Source: CALDTK01 sp965215215 (GTDB lineage: Bacteria > Bacteroidota > Bacteroidia > Chitinophagales > Saprospiraceae). Taken from it: a stretch of DNA of 64,000 nucleotides. Position numbers and translations under genes: made by a program. The stretch is from assembly GCA_965215215.1 (NCBI GenBank), contig OZ244043.1, forward strand, positions 1,984,001-2,048,000, read 5' to 3'. Under the pieces are notes generated by a model. It saw only the letters and a list, made by a program, of their open reading frames with translations. It did not search any database and was not told the origin of the DNA. Positions 46,104 through 56,461 of the stretch are shown here, piece by piece; position 1 is the first letter of the stretch, and each line of letters starts with the position of its first letter.

Positions 46104-47081
46104 TCACTCCGGGACCGTGAGCAGTTCCCGGCTGGATGCGGGTGCCGACGTGGATTCGGACGTTTGCGGCTCGGGGGTCGGCGACTCAGGCCCCCACGGT
46201 TCCGCGGCCGGGGGGCACACCGCCGGTGGAGGCGCTGATTCGTCGGGTACCCCGGGCGGCGTAGGATCGTCCTCCACCACCGGGCGCTCCGGGGCGTCTT
46301 GCTCCCCGTAATCCCAATCTTCGTTGCCGTCGTCGTAGTCCGGTTCCTCCTCGTCCGCCGAATCGTCCTCCGGTTCATCGTCCGAATCCCAGAAGCTGTC
46401 CGCTTCGTCCTCATCCGAGTCGAACAGGCTCACTTCCCCGTCTCCTTCCGCATCCGACTCGTCCGTTGACTCGACGCCCACGAAGTAACGGTCGTGGAAG
46501 TAGTAGGCGCTGTGGTCGCCCTGGCCTTCGAACGCCTCCATGTCGGCGACGCCCACCTCCTGGACCAGCGAACCGACGATCTCCTGCCGCACGCGGTGCA
46601 CGCCGTCCGGAGCCACGAACGTGAAGCTGTACGCCAAGCGGTGGTGCGGCTCGCCGACCTCGCCCTTGCGGCCCGGTGTTCGCGCTTCGGCGAGCGGATA
46701 CCCCTCGAAGGAGGTCCAGGTCGCCGGGGCGAGCGAGAGGTACAAATCTTCCCCCCGACGAAGCTCGGCCAGTCGATCGTAGCGCGCGTCGAGTCCGACG
46801 AGCTCTCCGTCCACGAGCGCCCCGCTCGCGCGGAGGTCGAGCAGCAGCGTGTCCTCGGCGTGGTTGTAGACCGCGATGAAGGGCACGCCACCGGGCGACC
46901 AAAATTCGTAAGCCACCTCGACCAGCGAATCCCGGTACGTAGGCTGTCCGTCGGTGTACTCGGTACCCGTCAGCTCGGCGTGGTAGATCTCAAAGCGCGG
47001 GCTGCAGGCGGTGAGGCTCGCGAGCAACAAGGTAAGTGCGACGAGTTTTGGCGAAAGCCGCTGTATCACTGACGTAAGCAT
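46104..47081 (-). CDS. Lipoprotein with acidic low-complexity tail
   Basis: The 325-residue protein has a lipoprotein signal (LVALTLLLASLTAC, Cys26) and a ~190-residue beta-rich domain (AVYNHAEDTLLLDLRASG). Its C-terminus is very acidic, Asp/Glu/Ser-rich (about 205-270), then Pro-rich. The domain is not recognised. The tail may bind divalent cations or be a disordered surface spacer. A minihairpin (47045-47059) lies in the signal-peptide codons. Confidence 0.65.
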   Translation of the reverse strand: MLTSVIQRLSPKLVALTLLLASLTACSPRFEIYHAELTGTEYTDGQPTYRDSLVEVAYEFWSPGGVPFIAVYNHAEDTLLLDLRASGALVDGELVGLDARYDRLAELRRGEDLYLSLAPATWTSFEGYPLAEARTPGRKGEVGEPHHRLAYSFTFVAPDGVHRVRQEIVGSLVQEVGVADMEAFEGQGDHSAYYFHDRYFVGVESTDESDAEGDGEVSLFDSDEDEADSFWDSDDEPEDDSADEEEPDYDDGNEDWDYGEQDAPERPVVEDDPTPPGVPDESAPPPAVCPPAAEPWGPESPTPEPQTSESTSAPASSRELLTVPE

Positions 47082-47187
47082 ACCCTAAGGAAGTGAGCGG
47101 AGTGCGGGATCTCACACTCGCCGGGCGACTTTAAATCGACCTTAAGCTCCCCTTACGAATTCCTTGTCGGTCCGGAGGCCAGGGCGG

Positions 47188-48210
47188 TTAGCACCGCTCC
47201 GCGACCTCCCGACTCGCCCAGCCGTAAGCACTCCGCATCACCTCCGACAGCGGCCGCTGCGCCGCCCAACCCAGCAGTCGCCGCGCTTTGGTGCAGTCGC
47301 CGTAGCTCGCCGCCAGATCGCCCGGCCGCCGCGGGGCCACCTCGACGGGGAGCTGCGCGCCGGTCGCCCGCTCGAAGGCCGCAATCGCCTCGCGCACGCT
47401 GTAGCCGCGCTCGCTGCCGAGGTTCACGAACTCCAGCGCGGGTGGTGCACCCGCGAGCGCCCACCCGAGCGCGGCCACGTGCGCCTCGGCCACGTCGCTC
47501 ACGTGCACGTAGTCGCGCACGCAGGTCCCGTCCGGGGTGGGGTAGTCGTCGCCGAACACACGCACCGTGTCCCCGCTCAGGGCCGCGCGGCACAGCACCC
47601 GCGTCAGTCCGGCGTGCGTGCCCCCGCCCGCGTCGCCGAGCAGTCCCGAAGCGTCCGCGCCGGCGGGGTTGAAGTAGCGCAGCGCCATGCGCCGCATCTC
47701 CGGCGCGAGGGCGAGCAGTTGCTCCCCGAGCTGCTTGGTGTGGCCGTAGGGCGAACGCGCCTCGCCCGGCGGATGGCCCTCACGCACGGGCAGCGCGGCC
47801 CCGTCGCCGTACACGATGCACGAGCTCGAGAACACGAAGGCCCGCACCCCCTGCTCGCGGGCCCAGACCAGCAGCTCGATCATCCCGCCGACGTTGTTCC
47901 CGTAGTAGCCGATGGGGTCGTCGATGCTCTCCGGCACGCTCTTGCGGGCCGCGAAGTGGAGTACCGCGTCGAAGCGGCCGTAAGACCGGAGGCTTTCGCC
48001 GAAACCCGCCCCGTCGCACAGGTCGGCCTCCACGAAGTCGAAGTCCCGTCCGCCCGCCGCGGCGATCGCCCCGGGCACCGCGGCGTCGCTGTTCGACAGG
48101 TCGTCGAGCACGACGAGCCCGGCGTCGGTGCGGCGGAGCAGCTCGAGTACGGCGTGCGAACCGATGTAGCCGCAGCCGCCGGTAACGAGCACGCGGGGGG
48201 GAATAGGCAT
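47188..48210 (-). CDS. galE: UDP-glucose 4-epimerase
   Basis: The 340-residue SDR-family protein has NAD motif VTGGCGYIGSH (8-18), catalytic SSSCIVYGD (about 124-132), YGHTK (YxxxK, about 149-153) and the sugar-binding NPAGAD. It closely matches GalE (UDP-Glc/UDP-Gal), although UDP-GlcNAc activity cannot be excluded. It is divergent from the inositol-phosphate synthase operon and could supply a sugar nucleotide to its glycosyltransferase. A minihairpin variant lies at 47991-48005. Confidence 0.9.
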   Translation of the reverse strand: MPIPPRVLVTGGCGYIGSHAVLELLRRTDAGLVVLDDLSNSDAAVPGAIAAAGGRDFDFVEADLCDGAGFGESLRSYGRFDAVLHFAARKSVPESIDDPIGYYGNNVGGMIELLVWAREQGVRAFVFSSSCIVYGDGAALPVREGHPPGEARSPYGHTKQLGEQLLALAPEMRRMALRYFNPAGADASGLLGDAGGGTHAGLTRVLCRAALSGDTVRVFGDDYPTPDGTCVRDYVHVSDVAEAHVAALGWALAGAPPALEFVNLGSERGYSVREAIAAFERATGAQLPVEVAPRRPGDLAASYGDCTKARRLLGWAAQRPLSEVMRSAYGWASREVAERC

Positions 48211-48270
48211 GGGGGGGTGGGGCTTGTCCCCACTGGAAAGCTTCGGGAAGTGAATTGTTGAACGGGGTCC

Positions 48271-48300
48271 GCCCCCGGCCCGAACGCCCCCGGCCCGAAC
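48271..48300. repeat. 15-bp tandem repeat in the galE/ino1 promoter gap
   Basis: GCCCCCGGCCCGAAC occurs twice head to tail in the 150-bp divergent gap. It could be a binding site for a shared regulator, or simple slippage. Confidence 0.6.
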
Positions 48301-48360
48301 GCCTCACCGCCCCGATCCGCCGGATTGTAAACATTTGTCTTACGGATCAAATTACTCCCC

Positions 48361-49638
<1,278 letters not shown>

Positions 49639-50643
49639 ATGTCGGTCACGTCGACGGCACCCTCCGTCACCCCACAACCCGCAGAGGCTCGCGAGCGGGG
49701 GGCAGTCGCGCTGTACACCGCGCTGCAGGACCTCAAGCGCCAGCACCCCGCGCACTACGGGGGGCGCAGCATCGCGACCGAGCTGTTCCGACGGGCGTGG
49801 GCGCGCCTGATCGCGGGCGAGGATATTACCGTAGTCGCCGATGCCGCGAGCGCCGACGCCGTCGCGCAGATCCTCTTCCCCGGCTGCGACGAGGCCTTCT
49901 GGCCCGCTACCGACCTCGCACCCGCGGAGGCGACCCGACTGCTCGGCGCCTCCATCGCGGAGAGCGCGGCGGGCGCTACGAGCGAGCGACAGCTCGCCGC
50001 CCTTCAGCAGGCTTGCGCCATGCTCGTGGAGGAGTACTACGCTTCCGCTAAAACAAGTAGCGGGGCACCTGGGGCAAATCCGGCGTCGAGCGAGACCCTA
50101 CTCCCAGCCGACTTAGAGCTCCTCTGCCGCCAACCCCGCGCCGGCGCCACGCGCCCCGGCTACCAACGCCTCGTGCTCGCCCCCACCGAGCTCCACGGCG
50201 AGCACTGCCTGCTCACGGCGGCGTACGCCTACCTCGCCGCCGAAGACTACGGGGCCGACCGCGGCGTGGCCTTCCTCGCCGGCCTCGCCCACCACTTCCA
50301 CAACGCCCTGCTGCCCGACTGTGGCTTCGCGGGGGAGATCCTGCTCGGCGAGCACCTCAGCTCTATTATCGAGGGCGGCCGCGAGCGTGTGCTGGCGCAA
50401 TTGCCGTCCCAGTTAGCCACCCGTACCCGCAGCGCGCTGCGCCACCACGAAACCATCGACTCCCCCGAAGGTCGTGCCGTCAGCGCCGGGGATGTGCTCG
50501 ACCGCGTGCTCGACGTCAAGTGGCGCACCCGCGCCGCGGCCGTGACCGATGCCGACATCCTCGGCGACCTCGACCTCGTGCACGCCGGTCCACTCAGAGG
50601 ATTCCAGCTCGAGCTCCTCAACCGCTACGGCCTGTGGTCGTGA
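49639..50643 (+). CDS. HD-like helical protein of the inositol cluster
   Basis: The 334-residue protein has two parts joined by a Ser/Ala-rich linker (about 133-150, containing a minihairpin at 50040-50054). The N-terminal half is helical and unrecognised. The C-terminal half resembles the HD phosphohydrolase fold, with EHCLLTAAYAYL (His), FLAGLAHHFHNALLPD (HHxHN where HD is usual), LRHHE and AGDVLDRVLDV. The Asp of the HD pair appears to be Asn, so metal chemistry may differ. It starts right after ino1 and overlaps the methyltransferase by 4 bp. Confidence 0.55.
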   Translation: MSVTSTAPSVTPQPAEARERGAVALYTALQDLKRQHPAHYGGRSIATELFRRAWARLIAGEDITVVADAASADAVAQILFPGCDEAFWPATDLAPAEATRLLGASIAESAAGATSERQLAALQQACAMLVEEYYASAKTSSGAPGANPASSETLLPADLELLCRQPRAGATRPGYQRLVLAPTELHGEHCLLTAAYAYLAAEDYGADRGVAFLAGLAHHFHNALLPDCGFAGEILLGEHLSSIIEGGRERVLAQLPSQLATRTRSALRHHETIDSPEGRAVSAGDVLDRVLDVKWRTRAAAVTDADILGDLDLVHAGPLRGFQLELLNRYGLWS

Positions 50644-52085
50644 ACGCGCCGGACACGGATGCCCTCGCGCCGCCCCCGCCGGGCGTTGCCGGAGACCTCG
50701 TCGTCGACGGGATCACCTTCCGCCGCCCGAAGCCGCGGCTCCGCGAGGCCGCCGCCGCCGCCCTCGTCCGCGGGGACGAGGACGCCGCCGTTAAACTCCT
50801 GCTCGCCGACCAGGATCGCTTTGCGCCAACACCGCCGCCCACCGCCGCCGACCTCGACCGCCTGCTCGCCGACGACCCCGCCCGCGGCGGCCCCGGCGCG
50901 CTCTCCCTGCGCGAGGCGATGGACCTGCTCAGCTTCGGCCCCGTGGGCGACTACTTCGCCTACCGCTGGTGCTCGCCCACTTGGCTTTCGGGCCTCGAAC
51001 TCCTCTCACGCGTCGCGCACGACGGCCGACCCGTTGTAGAGGTCGCTTGCGGTATCGGCCACTACCTGCGCGCGCTCGAGCTGCTCGGCTTCGCGACCGT
51101 CGGCGTCGACATCGTCTACGCGAAGCTCTGGCTGGCCCGCCGATTCCTCGGTGTGCGGGGCGCCCTCGTTTGCGCCGACATCGAGGTCGACCCCGTGTTC
51201 CCGCCGGCCAGTCCGGATTCGCCCCGCACCGTATTCTGTCACGACGCCTTCTACTTTTTCGAGCACAAAGCCGACGCTCTACAGAACATGCGCTCCCTCG
51301 CCGGAGCGGCCGGCACCCTCGCCCTCGGGCACGTGCACACCCGCAGCGACGCGCACGAGGCCGGTTTTGGCGAAAGCCCGGAAGCTTACCGGGGATACTT
51401 ACCCGCTGGCACCCCCCTCCTCGACGATGCCCTGTTGGCGCGACGTTGGTTCGAGCCTACGGAAGATGCCGCCCCGGCTGCTCGCCCCGACGCTCCGGCC
51501 GTGGCGTGGACGGAGGGGACGCTTCGGGATCAGTCGATCGATTGGCTTACCCTCGCCGATTTAAGTGGGGGCTTGCGCCAAAACCTTTCCTCTCCGCAAC
51601 CACATCCCTCGGCAAGTACCGACGCAGATTCAGAGAGCCTACTGGAGAACGATTTACTAGCACAACGCGAAGCGGTGTTGAATGCGAACACGAACTCGGG
51701 AGGCTTTCGCCAAAACGCACCGCTCCCACGGGAAGAGCCGCGGGCGGATGTGGATAGGCGTTCCGAGGGAAATGAGTCCGCTAATTTGGAAGGCTCTCAC
51801 CCGCAAGCAATGCACAATCGGCAACAGGGGGCGTCGGACGCCGAAGCGAACTTCGGAGGCCTGCGCCAAAACCCCCTGCTCGCTACCCCCGGCGAAATCG
51901 CCTGGCCCAGCGACGGTTGGCGCGAGGAGTACCGGAGCGACGCAGCAGCGGTAGGCTACGACTACCTCGCCGCGGCGTGCGAGCAGGCTAACGACGCACC
52001 GAAAGACCCCGAGCAACTCACGACCGCCGAGCGCCGCCGGGGATTCCGGGAACGCCGACTCGTCAATTTCCCAGCGCGATGGTGA
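50640..52085 (+). CDS. SAM-dependent methyltransferase with repeat-bearing insertion
   Basis: The 481-residue protein starts at a GTG overlapping the upstream stop (GTGA). A Rossmann methyltransferase core lies near 120-270, with motif I VVEVACGIGHYLRALELLGF, acidic VGVDIVYAK and CADIEVD, and CHDAFYFFEH as motif IV. Between about residues 305 and 420 lies a low-complexity, hydrophilic stretch holding three near-identical peptides SGGLRQN, SGGFRQN and FGGLRQN, each encoded by a GTTTT-GNRA minihairpin copy. The C-terminus (GWREEYRSDAA to LVNFPARW) is family-like again. The target is probably an inositol- or sugar-derived intermediate. Confidence 0.75.
   Translation: MNAPDTDALAPPPPGVAGDLVVDGITFRRPKPRLREAAAAALVRGDEDAAVKLLLADQDRFAPTPPPTAADLDRLLADDPARGGPGALSLREAMDLLSFGPVGDYFAYRWCSPTWLSGLELLSRVAHDGRPVVEVACGIGHYLRALELLGFATVGVDIVYAKLWLARRFLGVRGALVCADIEVDPVFPPASPDSPRTVFCHDAFYFFEHKADALQNMRSLAGAAGTLALGHVHTRSDAHEAGFGESPEAYRGYLPAGTPLLDDALLARRWFEPTEDAAPAARPDAPAVAWTEGTLRDQSIDWLTLADLSGGLRQNLSSPQPHPSASTDADSESLLENDLLAQREAVLNANTNSGGFRQNAPLPREEPRADVDRRSEGNESANLEGSHPQAMHNRQQGASDAEANFGGLRQNPLLATPGEIAWPSDGWREEYRSDAAAVGYDYLAAACEQANDAPKDPEQLTTAERRRGFRERRLVNFPARW
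51364..51872. repeat. Cluster of four minihairpins in the methyltransferase gene
   Basis: 51364-51378 (+, GGC-GAAA-GCC), 51570-51584 (-, GGC-GCAA-GCC), 51702-51716 (-, GGC-GAAA-GCC) and 51858-51872 (-, GGC-GCAG-GCC). The last three are 132 and 156 bp apart within the disordered insertion. Confidence 0.85.
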
Positions 52086-53146
52086 AGGCGGAGACACAGC
52101 TCACCGCAGAGGGGAAGGATACCGCCCGCCCCCTGCGCATCGCCATCGTCGGCCTCGGTTGGGTGGCGCGCGATTACATGCTGCCGGCGATCGCCGAGGT
52201 GGCCGGGGTGGAGTTGGTGGCCGTGTGCGATCCGGTTGAGCCGGCGGCTGATCTCTTCGCGACGGGAACGGTCGCGCACTACCGCGAGCTGGCCGAGCTA
52301 CTTGCGCGGGAGCGGCCGGACGCCGTTTACGTCGCGACGCCCAACCACCTCCACGCCGCGCAGGCGATCGCATGCCTGGAGGCCGGCGTTGCCGTACTCT
52401 GCGAAAAACCGATGGCGCCGACCGCGGCCGAGGCCGAGGGTATCGCCGCTGCTGCGCAACGTACGAAAACCCCCTACGCCACCGCCTTCGACCAGCGTCA
52501 CCACCCGGCCCACATACGTGCCGCCGAGTTGGTGCGAGGAGGTGTACTCGGCACACTCACTCAGGTGCGACTCGACTACGCCTGCTGGCTGCCGGCCGCC
52601 TGGCGCCCCACCACGGGCACGGCCGACAACTGGCGCATCGACCGCGCCCGCGCCGGTGGCGGGGCCGTGATCGACCTTGCGCCGCACGGACTCGACCTCG
52701 TGGAGGTGGTTGCCGGCCAGCGACTCACGCACCTCACCGGCTACTACCAGGGCGGCGTGCACGGTTTCGGCGCGGACGGCGGCTACGCCGTCGACGACGG
52801 CGGCGTGCTCGTCGGCGCCCTCGACGGTGGCGCCTTGCTCGCTCATACCGTGGGCTACAACCGGCCGGATGCGCTGCCGCGCCGCCGTCTCGAGCTCGTG
52901 GGTACGGCCGGGATGCTGCTCGCCGAGAACACCATGGGCCAGACCGCCGGCGGGACCCTCACCTTCGTGGCAGCTGATAACGGCAAGCCACGCAGGATCG
53001 GTTTTGACGCAAGTCGGAGTCCGTTCACGGGTCAGCTCGCGGCCTTCGCCGAGCTCGTGCGCGGGCGCTCCCGACCCGCCCGCACCGTCGCCGACGACCT
53101 GCGCCTCGCGCGCCTCCTCGAAACCGCCTTCGCCAAAACCCCCTAA
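52079..53146 (+). CDS. Gfo/Idh/MocA-family oxidoreductase
   Basis: The 355-residue NAD(P)-dependent sugar or cyclitol dehydrogenase has Rossmann RIAIVGLGWVARDYMLPAI (19-37), AVCDP, the conserved CEKPMA near 114 and GGGAVIDLAPHGLDLVE (GG-DLG/H motif) near 196. Myo-inositol 2-dehydrogenases belong to this family, so oxidation of an inositol ring is a reasonable guess given ino1. It overlaps the methyltransferase end by 7 bp. Minihairpins lie at 53001-53015 (GAC-GCAA-GTC) and, as a variant, 53125-53139. Confidence 0.85.
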   Translation: MVKAETQLTAEGKDTARPLRIAIVGLGWVARDYMLPAIAEVAGVELVAVCDPVEPAADLFATGTVAHYRELAELLARERPDAVYVATPNHLHAAQAIACLEAGVAVLCEKPMAPTAAEAEGIAAAAQRTKTPYATAFDQRHHPAHIRAAELVRGGVLGTLTQVRLDYACWLPAAWRPTTGTADNWRIDRARAGGGAVIDLAPHGLDLVEVVAGQRLTHLTGYYQGGVHGFGADGGYAVDDGGVLVGALDGGALLAHTVGYNRPDALPRRRLELVGTAGMLLAENTMGQTAGGTLTFVAADNGKPRRIGFDASRSPFTGQLAAFAELVRGRSRPARTVADDLRLARLLETAFAKTP

Positions 53147-53158
53147 CCGCCCCCGCCG

Positions 53159-54031
53159 ATGCTGACTCACTACGCCTGCACCCACTGCGGCTCCTGGATC
53201 CTGTGGTTCGACAGCCGCGAGCCGGTGGCTTGCGCCAACTGCATGGACGTGCGCAACGCCCTGCCCGACGAGGATTTCGCCTACCTCCACATCGACGCCG
53301 CGCCCGGGCGCTACACCACGCACTGGCGCGAGGTGGTGCCGGGGCTGTGGGATTTTTGGACGACGCCCCAACTCGGTCTCGGCAGCCACGGCTGGTTGAT
53401 CGTGCGGCCGGAAAGCGAGGGCGGCAATGTGGCCTACGAGGCGGCCCCCTTTTACTCGGAGGAGGCGCGCCGCAAGATTGCGAGTCTCGGCGGCATCCGC
53501 ACCCTCGGGGCGAGTCACCCGCACGGCTACGGGGCCCTGTGGCAGCTGCAGGAGATGTTCGCACCGGAGCTGATCATCCACCGCGACGATCTCCAGCACA
53601 CGAAGGCCTTCCGGGTGAACCGCCCGATCGACGATCTCTACCGCCTCGACGAGCGCCTAGAGCTGCGGCGCCTCGGCGGTCACTACGAAGGTCAGACCGC
53701 CCTCTACGACCGCGACCTGCGCCTCCTCTTCCTCGGCGACGCGCTCAAGATCGACTTCGCCGAGGGTACCGAGGAGGCCCGCGCGTTGAGCTGCCACAAG
53801 GGCTACCACTACGCCATCCCGCTCACGCGCGCCGAGCTGGAGCACTACCGCGCGGTGTTCGGCGGCTACGACTTCGCGCACGTGTGCACGCCCTTCGAGT
53901 TCGGGCGGGACGTGGACCGTGACCTCTCCGTGGCCCTGGTCGACTACCTGCTCGACACTGAGATCCACACCGAGGCCGTGCCGCTCGAAACTTTGCGGGA
54001 GTACATCCCCGCCGCCAACGCTACCCGATGA
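53159..54031 (+). CDS. MBL-fold protein with N-terminal zinc ribbon
   Basis: The 290-residue protein begins with two CxxC-type pairs (YACTHCGSW and ACANCMDV), a probable zinc ribbon. A metallo-beta-lactamase-like fold follows, with metal-ligand candidates GASHPHGYGALW (HxH), GGHYEGQTALYDRD, LFLGDALK (Asp) and a late His (CHKGYHYAIP). The classical HxHxDH is incomplete. It lies 12 bp after the oxidoreductase and overlaps the YcaO gene by 4 bp (ATGA), so the two products may act together. The substrate is unknown. Confidence 0.65.
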   Translation: MLTHYACTHCGSWILWFDSREPVACANCMDVRNALPDEDFAYLHIDAAPGRYTTHWREVVPGLWDFWTTPQLGLGSHGWLIVRPESEGGNVAYEAAPFYSEEARRKIASLGGIRTLGASHPHGYGALWQLQEMFAPELIIHRDDLQHTKAFRVNRPIDDLYRLDERLELRRLGGHYEGQTALYDRDLRLLFLGDALKIDFAEGTEEARALSCHKGYHYAIPLTRAELEHYRAVFGGYDFAHVCTPFEFGRDVDRDLSVALVDYLLDTEIHTEAVPLETLREYIPAANATR

Positions 54032-55533
54032 ACGCCAGTCCCGAAGCCCTCCAGGCCGCCCTCGAACTCTACCGCGCCGCCCTGCCGCCCGGGGAGGTAA
54101 CCGCTTTCCGAATAGATGGCGTCGACCGGCTCAGCGTCCCCATCCTCGACGCCACCTACCTACCCACCGACGGATCGGGCTACAGTTACGGCGTCGGCTA
54201 CGGCGCCACCGAGCTGGAGGCGCTGGTCGGGGCCTACGGCGAGCTCTGCGAGGACGCGTTTAACTCGCGTGCGTTCTTGGCTTGCGCCAAGGAGGAGGGC
54301 ACGTACCCCGAGCTACGGGAGCGTTTCGGCGCCGACCGCGTGATCGACCCCGTGAGCTTAGTCCTCGAAGCCGGCACCGAGCGTGTGGACGAGCGGCGTT
54401 TGCGCTGGGTGGAGGTCGCGCGCCTGCGCGACGGCAAGCCGTGCTGGTGTCCCGCCGAATTCGTGGCGAGCTACAACGCCGAAGTGCCCGACTATCCCGA
54501 CCGACTCACCACCGCGATCACCAACGGCATGGGCGCGGGCGACACCTTCGCGCGCGCCCTGTTGCACGCGCTGTGCGAGCTGCTGCAGCGCGACGGCAAC
54601 GTCGACTCGTTTCGCGCGCTCGACCAGGGGCAGGTGATCCCGCGCGAGAAATTGCCCGAGGAGGTCCGCACCCTCGTGGACGGACTCGCCGCGCGCGACC
54701 TCGAAGTGACCACCAAGCTCGCCCGCGTAACCTGCGGCTGCGCGAGCGTGTACGCCGTGGGGCGCGACCGCCACACCGCCGAACCCTTCCCCCTCAGCGT
54801 GACGGCCTGCGGGGAGGCCGCCGACCCGGACATCGCCACCGCACTGCGCAAAGCCGTACTCGAGTGCGCTTCGGCCCACACCCGCAAGATCTTCTACCAC
54901 TCGAGCTTCGCGCGGAAGTCGCCCCACGCCCCCGCGGGCTACGCCGAGGCACAGACCGCGCTCATCGACCTCGAGCACGAGGAGCCGCGCGCCCTGGCGA
55001 TGATGATGCGCTGGCTGCGGATGAGTCGCGAGGAGGTGTACGCCGAGCTCGCCGACACCGTCTTTTCGGAGCGCGAGCAAATCGACCCGTCGACCCTTCC
55101 GCACTTCGGGGAGCTCTCCCAGGAGGCCCGTTTGGAGCGCGTGCTCGCCGGCTACCGCGCCGAGGGGCTCGAGGTGTACTACTTTGATTCCAGTCCGGGA
55201 GGCGCGAGTTCCGGCGTACGCACCGTCAAGGCGATCGTGCCGGGCATCGAGATGGAGTTCGGCAGCTACCGCCGCCTGGGCGAGCGGGGCGCCCGCCGCC
55301 TCCTGGAGCGCAAGGACGACCTACTCGCGCGGGAGCCGGGGGCGGGTAAGGAACGGGTGCCCCTCCGCCCCGCGGCCGAGCGACGGCTCGGTGGCCCCGT
55401 GTACCTCGACGTGGCCGCACTCGACGCCCGCGTCGGCGCGCTGTACCCCCTCTACCGGGAGCCGACCGCCCACGCCGCGCAGCACGCGATCGCCACCGAC
55501 TACGAACCCCGAGCGCAGCAAGTGAGCGCGTAA
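54028..55533 (+). CDS. YcaO-domain ATP-dependent enzyme
   Basis: This 501-residue YcaO protein carries the family's ATP/Mg helices: GYGATELEALVGAYGELCEDAF (about 56-76) and TNGMGAGDTFARALLHALCELLQRD (about 167-190), then ALRKAVLECASAHT. YcaO proteins phosphorylate amide backbones to make azolines, thioamides or amidines. No RiPP precursor, E1-like/ocin-ThiF partner, dehydrogenase or TfuA is present. Its place among sugar and inositol enzymes suggests an unusual, possibly non-peptide substrate (inference). Confidence 0.8.
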   Translation: MNASPEALQAALELYRAALPPGEVTAFRIDGVDRLSVPILDATYLPTDGSGYSYGVGYGATELEALVGAYGELCEDAFNSRAFLACAKEEGTYPELRERFGADRVIDPVSLVLEAGTERVDERRLRWVEVARLRDGKPCWCPAEFVASYNAEVPDYPDRLTTAITNGMGAGDTFARALLHALCELLQRDGNVDSFRALDQGQVIPREKLPEEVRTLVDGLAARDLEVTTKLARVTCGCASVYAVGRDRHTAEPFPLSVTACGEAADPDIATALRKAVLECASAHTRKIFYHSSFARKSPHAPAGYAEAQTALIDLEHEEPRALAMMMRWLRMSREEVYAELADTVFSEREQIDPSTLPHFGELSQEARLERVLAGYRAEGLEVYYFDSSPGGASSGVRTVKAIVPGIEMEFGSYRRLGERGARRLLERKDDLLAREPGAGKERVPLRPAAERRLGGPVYLDVAALDARVGALYPLYREPTAHAAQHAIATDYEPRAQQVSA

Positions 55534-55576
55534 GCGTGCCCTCGACCGAAACCCGCACCCAAACCGACCCTCCGGC

Positions 55577-56452
55577 ATGCCCCTCCGCTACGCCTACAAC
55601 ACCAACGGCTGCACCAACCACCGCCTCGACGACGCGCTCGACCTCATCGCCGACGCCGGCTACGACGGCGTGGCGCTCACCCTCGACTGGCACCACCTCG
55701 ACCCCTTCGCCCCCGACTGGCGGGTACAGGCGGAGCGCTTCCGCGAAAACCTGTCCCGCCGCGAGCTCGGCTGCGTGATCGAAACCGGCGCCCGCTACCT
55801 GCTCGACCCGCGGCGGAAGCACGAACCCACGCTGGTGAGTCCGACCGCCGAGGGCCGTGCCCGCCGGGTGGCCTTCCTCGAGCGCGCGGTCGACGTCCAG
55901 GTGGCGATCGGCGCGGAGACGGTGAGCTGCTGGGCGGGGGTGCGCGGTGCGGGGGTGAGCGTGGACGATGCCCGAGGCTACCTGCGCGATGGCCTCGCGG
56001 AGGTGCTCGACTACGCCGCGGCGGCGGGCGGGGAGATCAGTCTTGAGCCGGAGCCCGGGATGGCTGTCGAAACGAACGCGGACTACCTCGCGCTCGTCGA
56101 CGGTCTCGGGGACCGGGGCGAGACCTTGCGCCTCGCGCTCGACCTGGGCCACGTCTGGGTAACCGGCGAAACCTTCCCCGACGTAACGCAAACCGCGCTC
56201 GCCCCCGCGGCGGCCGTGTACCGTTTTGCCGAAAGGCTCGGCGCTGTAGCGATTGAGGGGATGGACCGCGGGGTGCACGTGCACCGGCCGCTCGACGGGG
56301 GGGACATGCCGATCGCGCCGCTGCTGGCCGCGCTCTCGGACATCGACTACGGGCGACTGGTGAGCGTAGAACTGAGTCGCGAGAGTCCCCGCGCCCACCT
56401 CGCCATCCCCGAGAGCATCGCCACCCTCCGCCGCCTCGAAACCACCGCCTAA
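55577..56452 (+). CDS. Sugar phosphate isomerase/epimerase-like TIM barrel
   Basis: The 291-residue AP-endonuclease-2-type TIM barrel resembles IolE/IolH/IolI and xylose isomerases. Strand-end metal ligands are visible: SLEPEPGMAV (Glu), LALDLGHVWVTGE (Asp/His), GVHVHRPLDGGDMP (His) and VSVELSRESP (Glu). With ino1 and a Gfo/Idh/MocA dehydrogenase this fits isomerisation or dehydration of an inosose-type intermediate. Minihairpins lie at 55736-55750 (CGC-GGAA-GCG) and 56223-56237 (GCC-GAAA-GGC). Confidence 0.82.
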   Translation: MPLRYAYNTNGCTNHRLDDALDLIADAGYDGVALTLDWHHLDPFAPDWRVQAERFRENLSRRELGCVIETGARYLLDPRRKHEPTLVSPTAEGRARRVAFLERAVDVQVAIGAETVSCWAGVRGAGVSVDDARGYLRDGLAEVLDYAAAAGGEISLEPEPGMAVETNADYLALVDGLGDRGETLRLALDLGHVWVTGETFPDVTQTALAPAAAVYRFAERLGAVAIEGMDRGVHVHRPLDGGDMPIAPLLAALSDIDYGRLVSVELSRESPRAHLAIPESIATLRRLETTA

Positions 56453-56461
56453 ACCCGCCCC

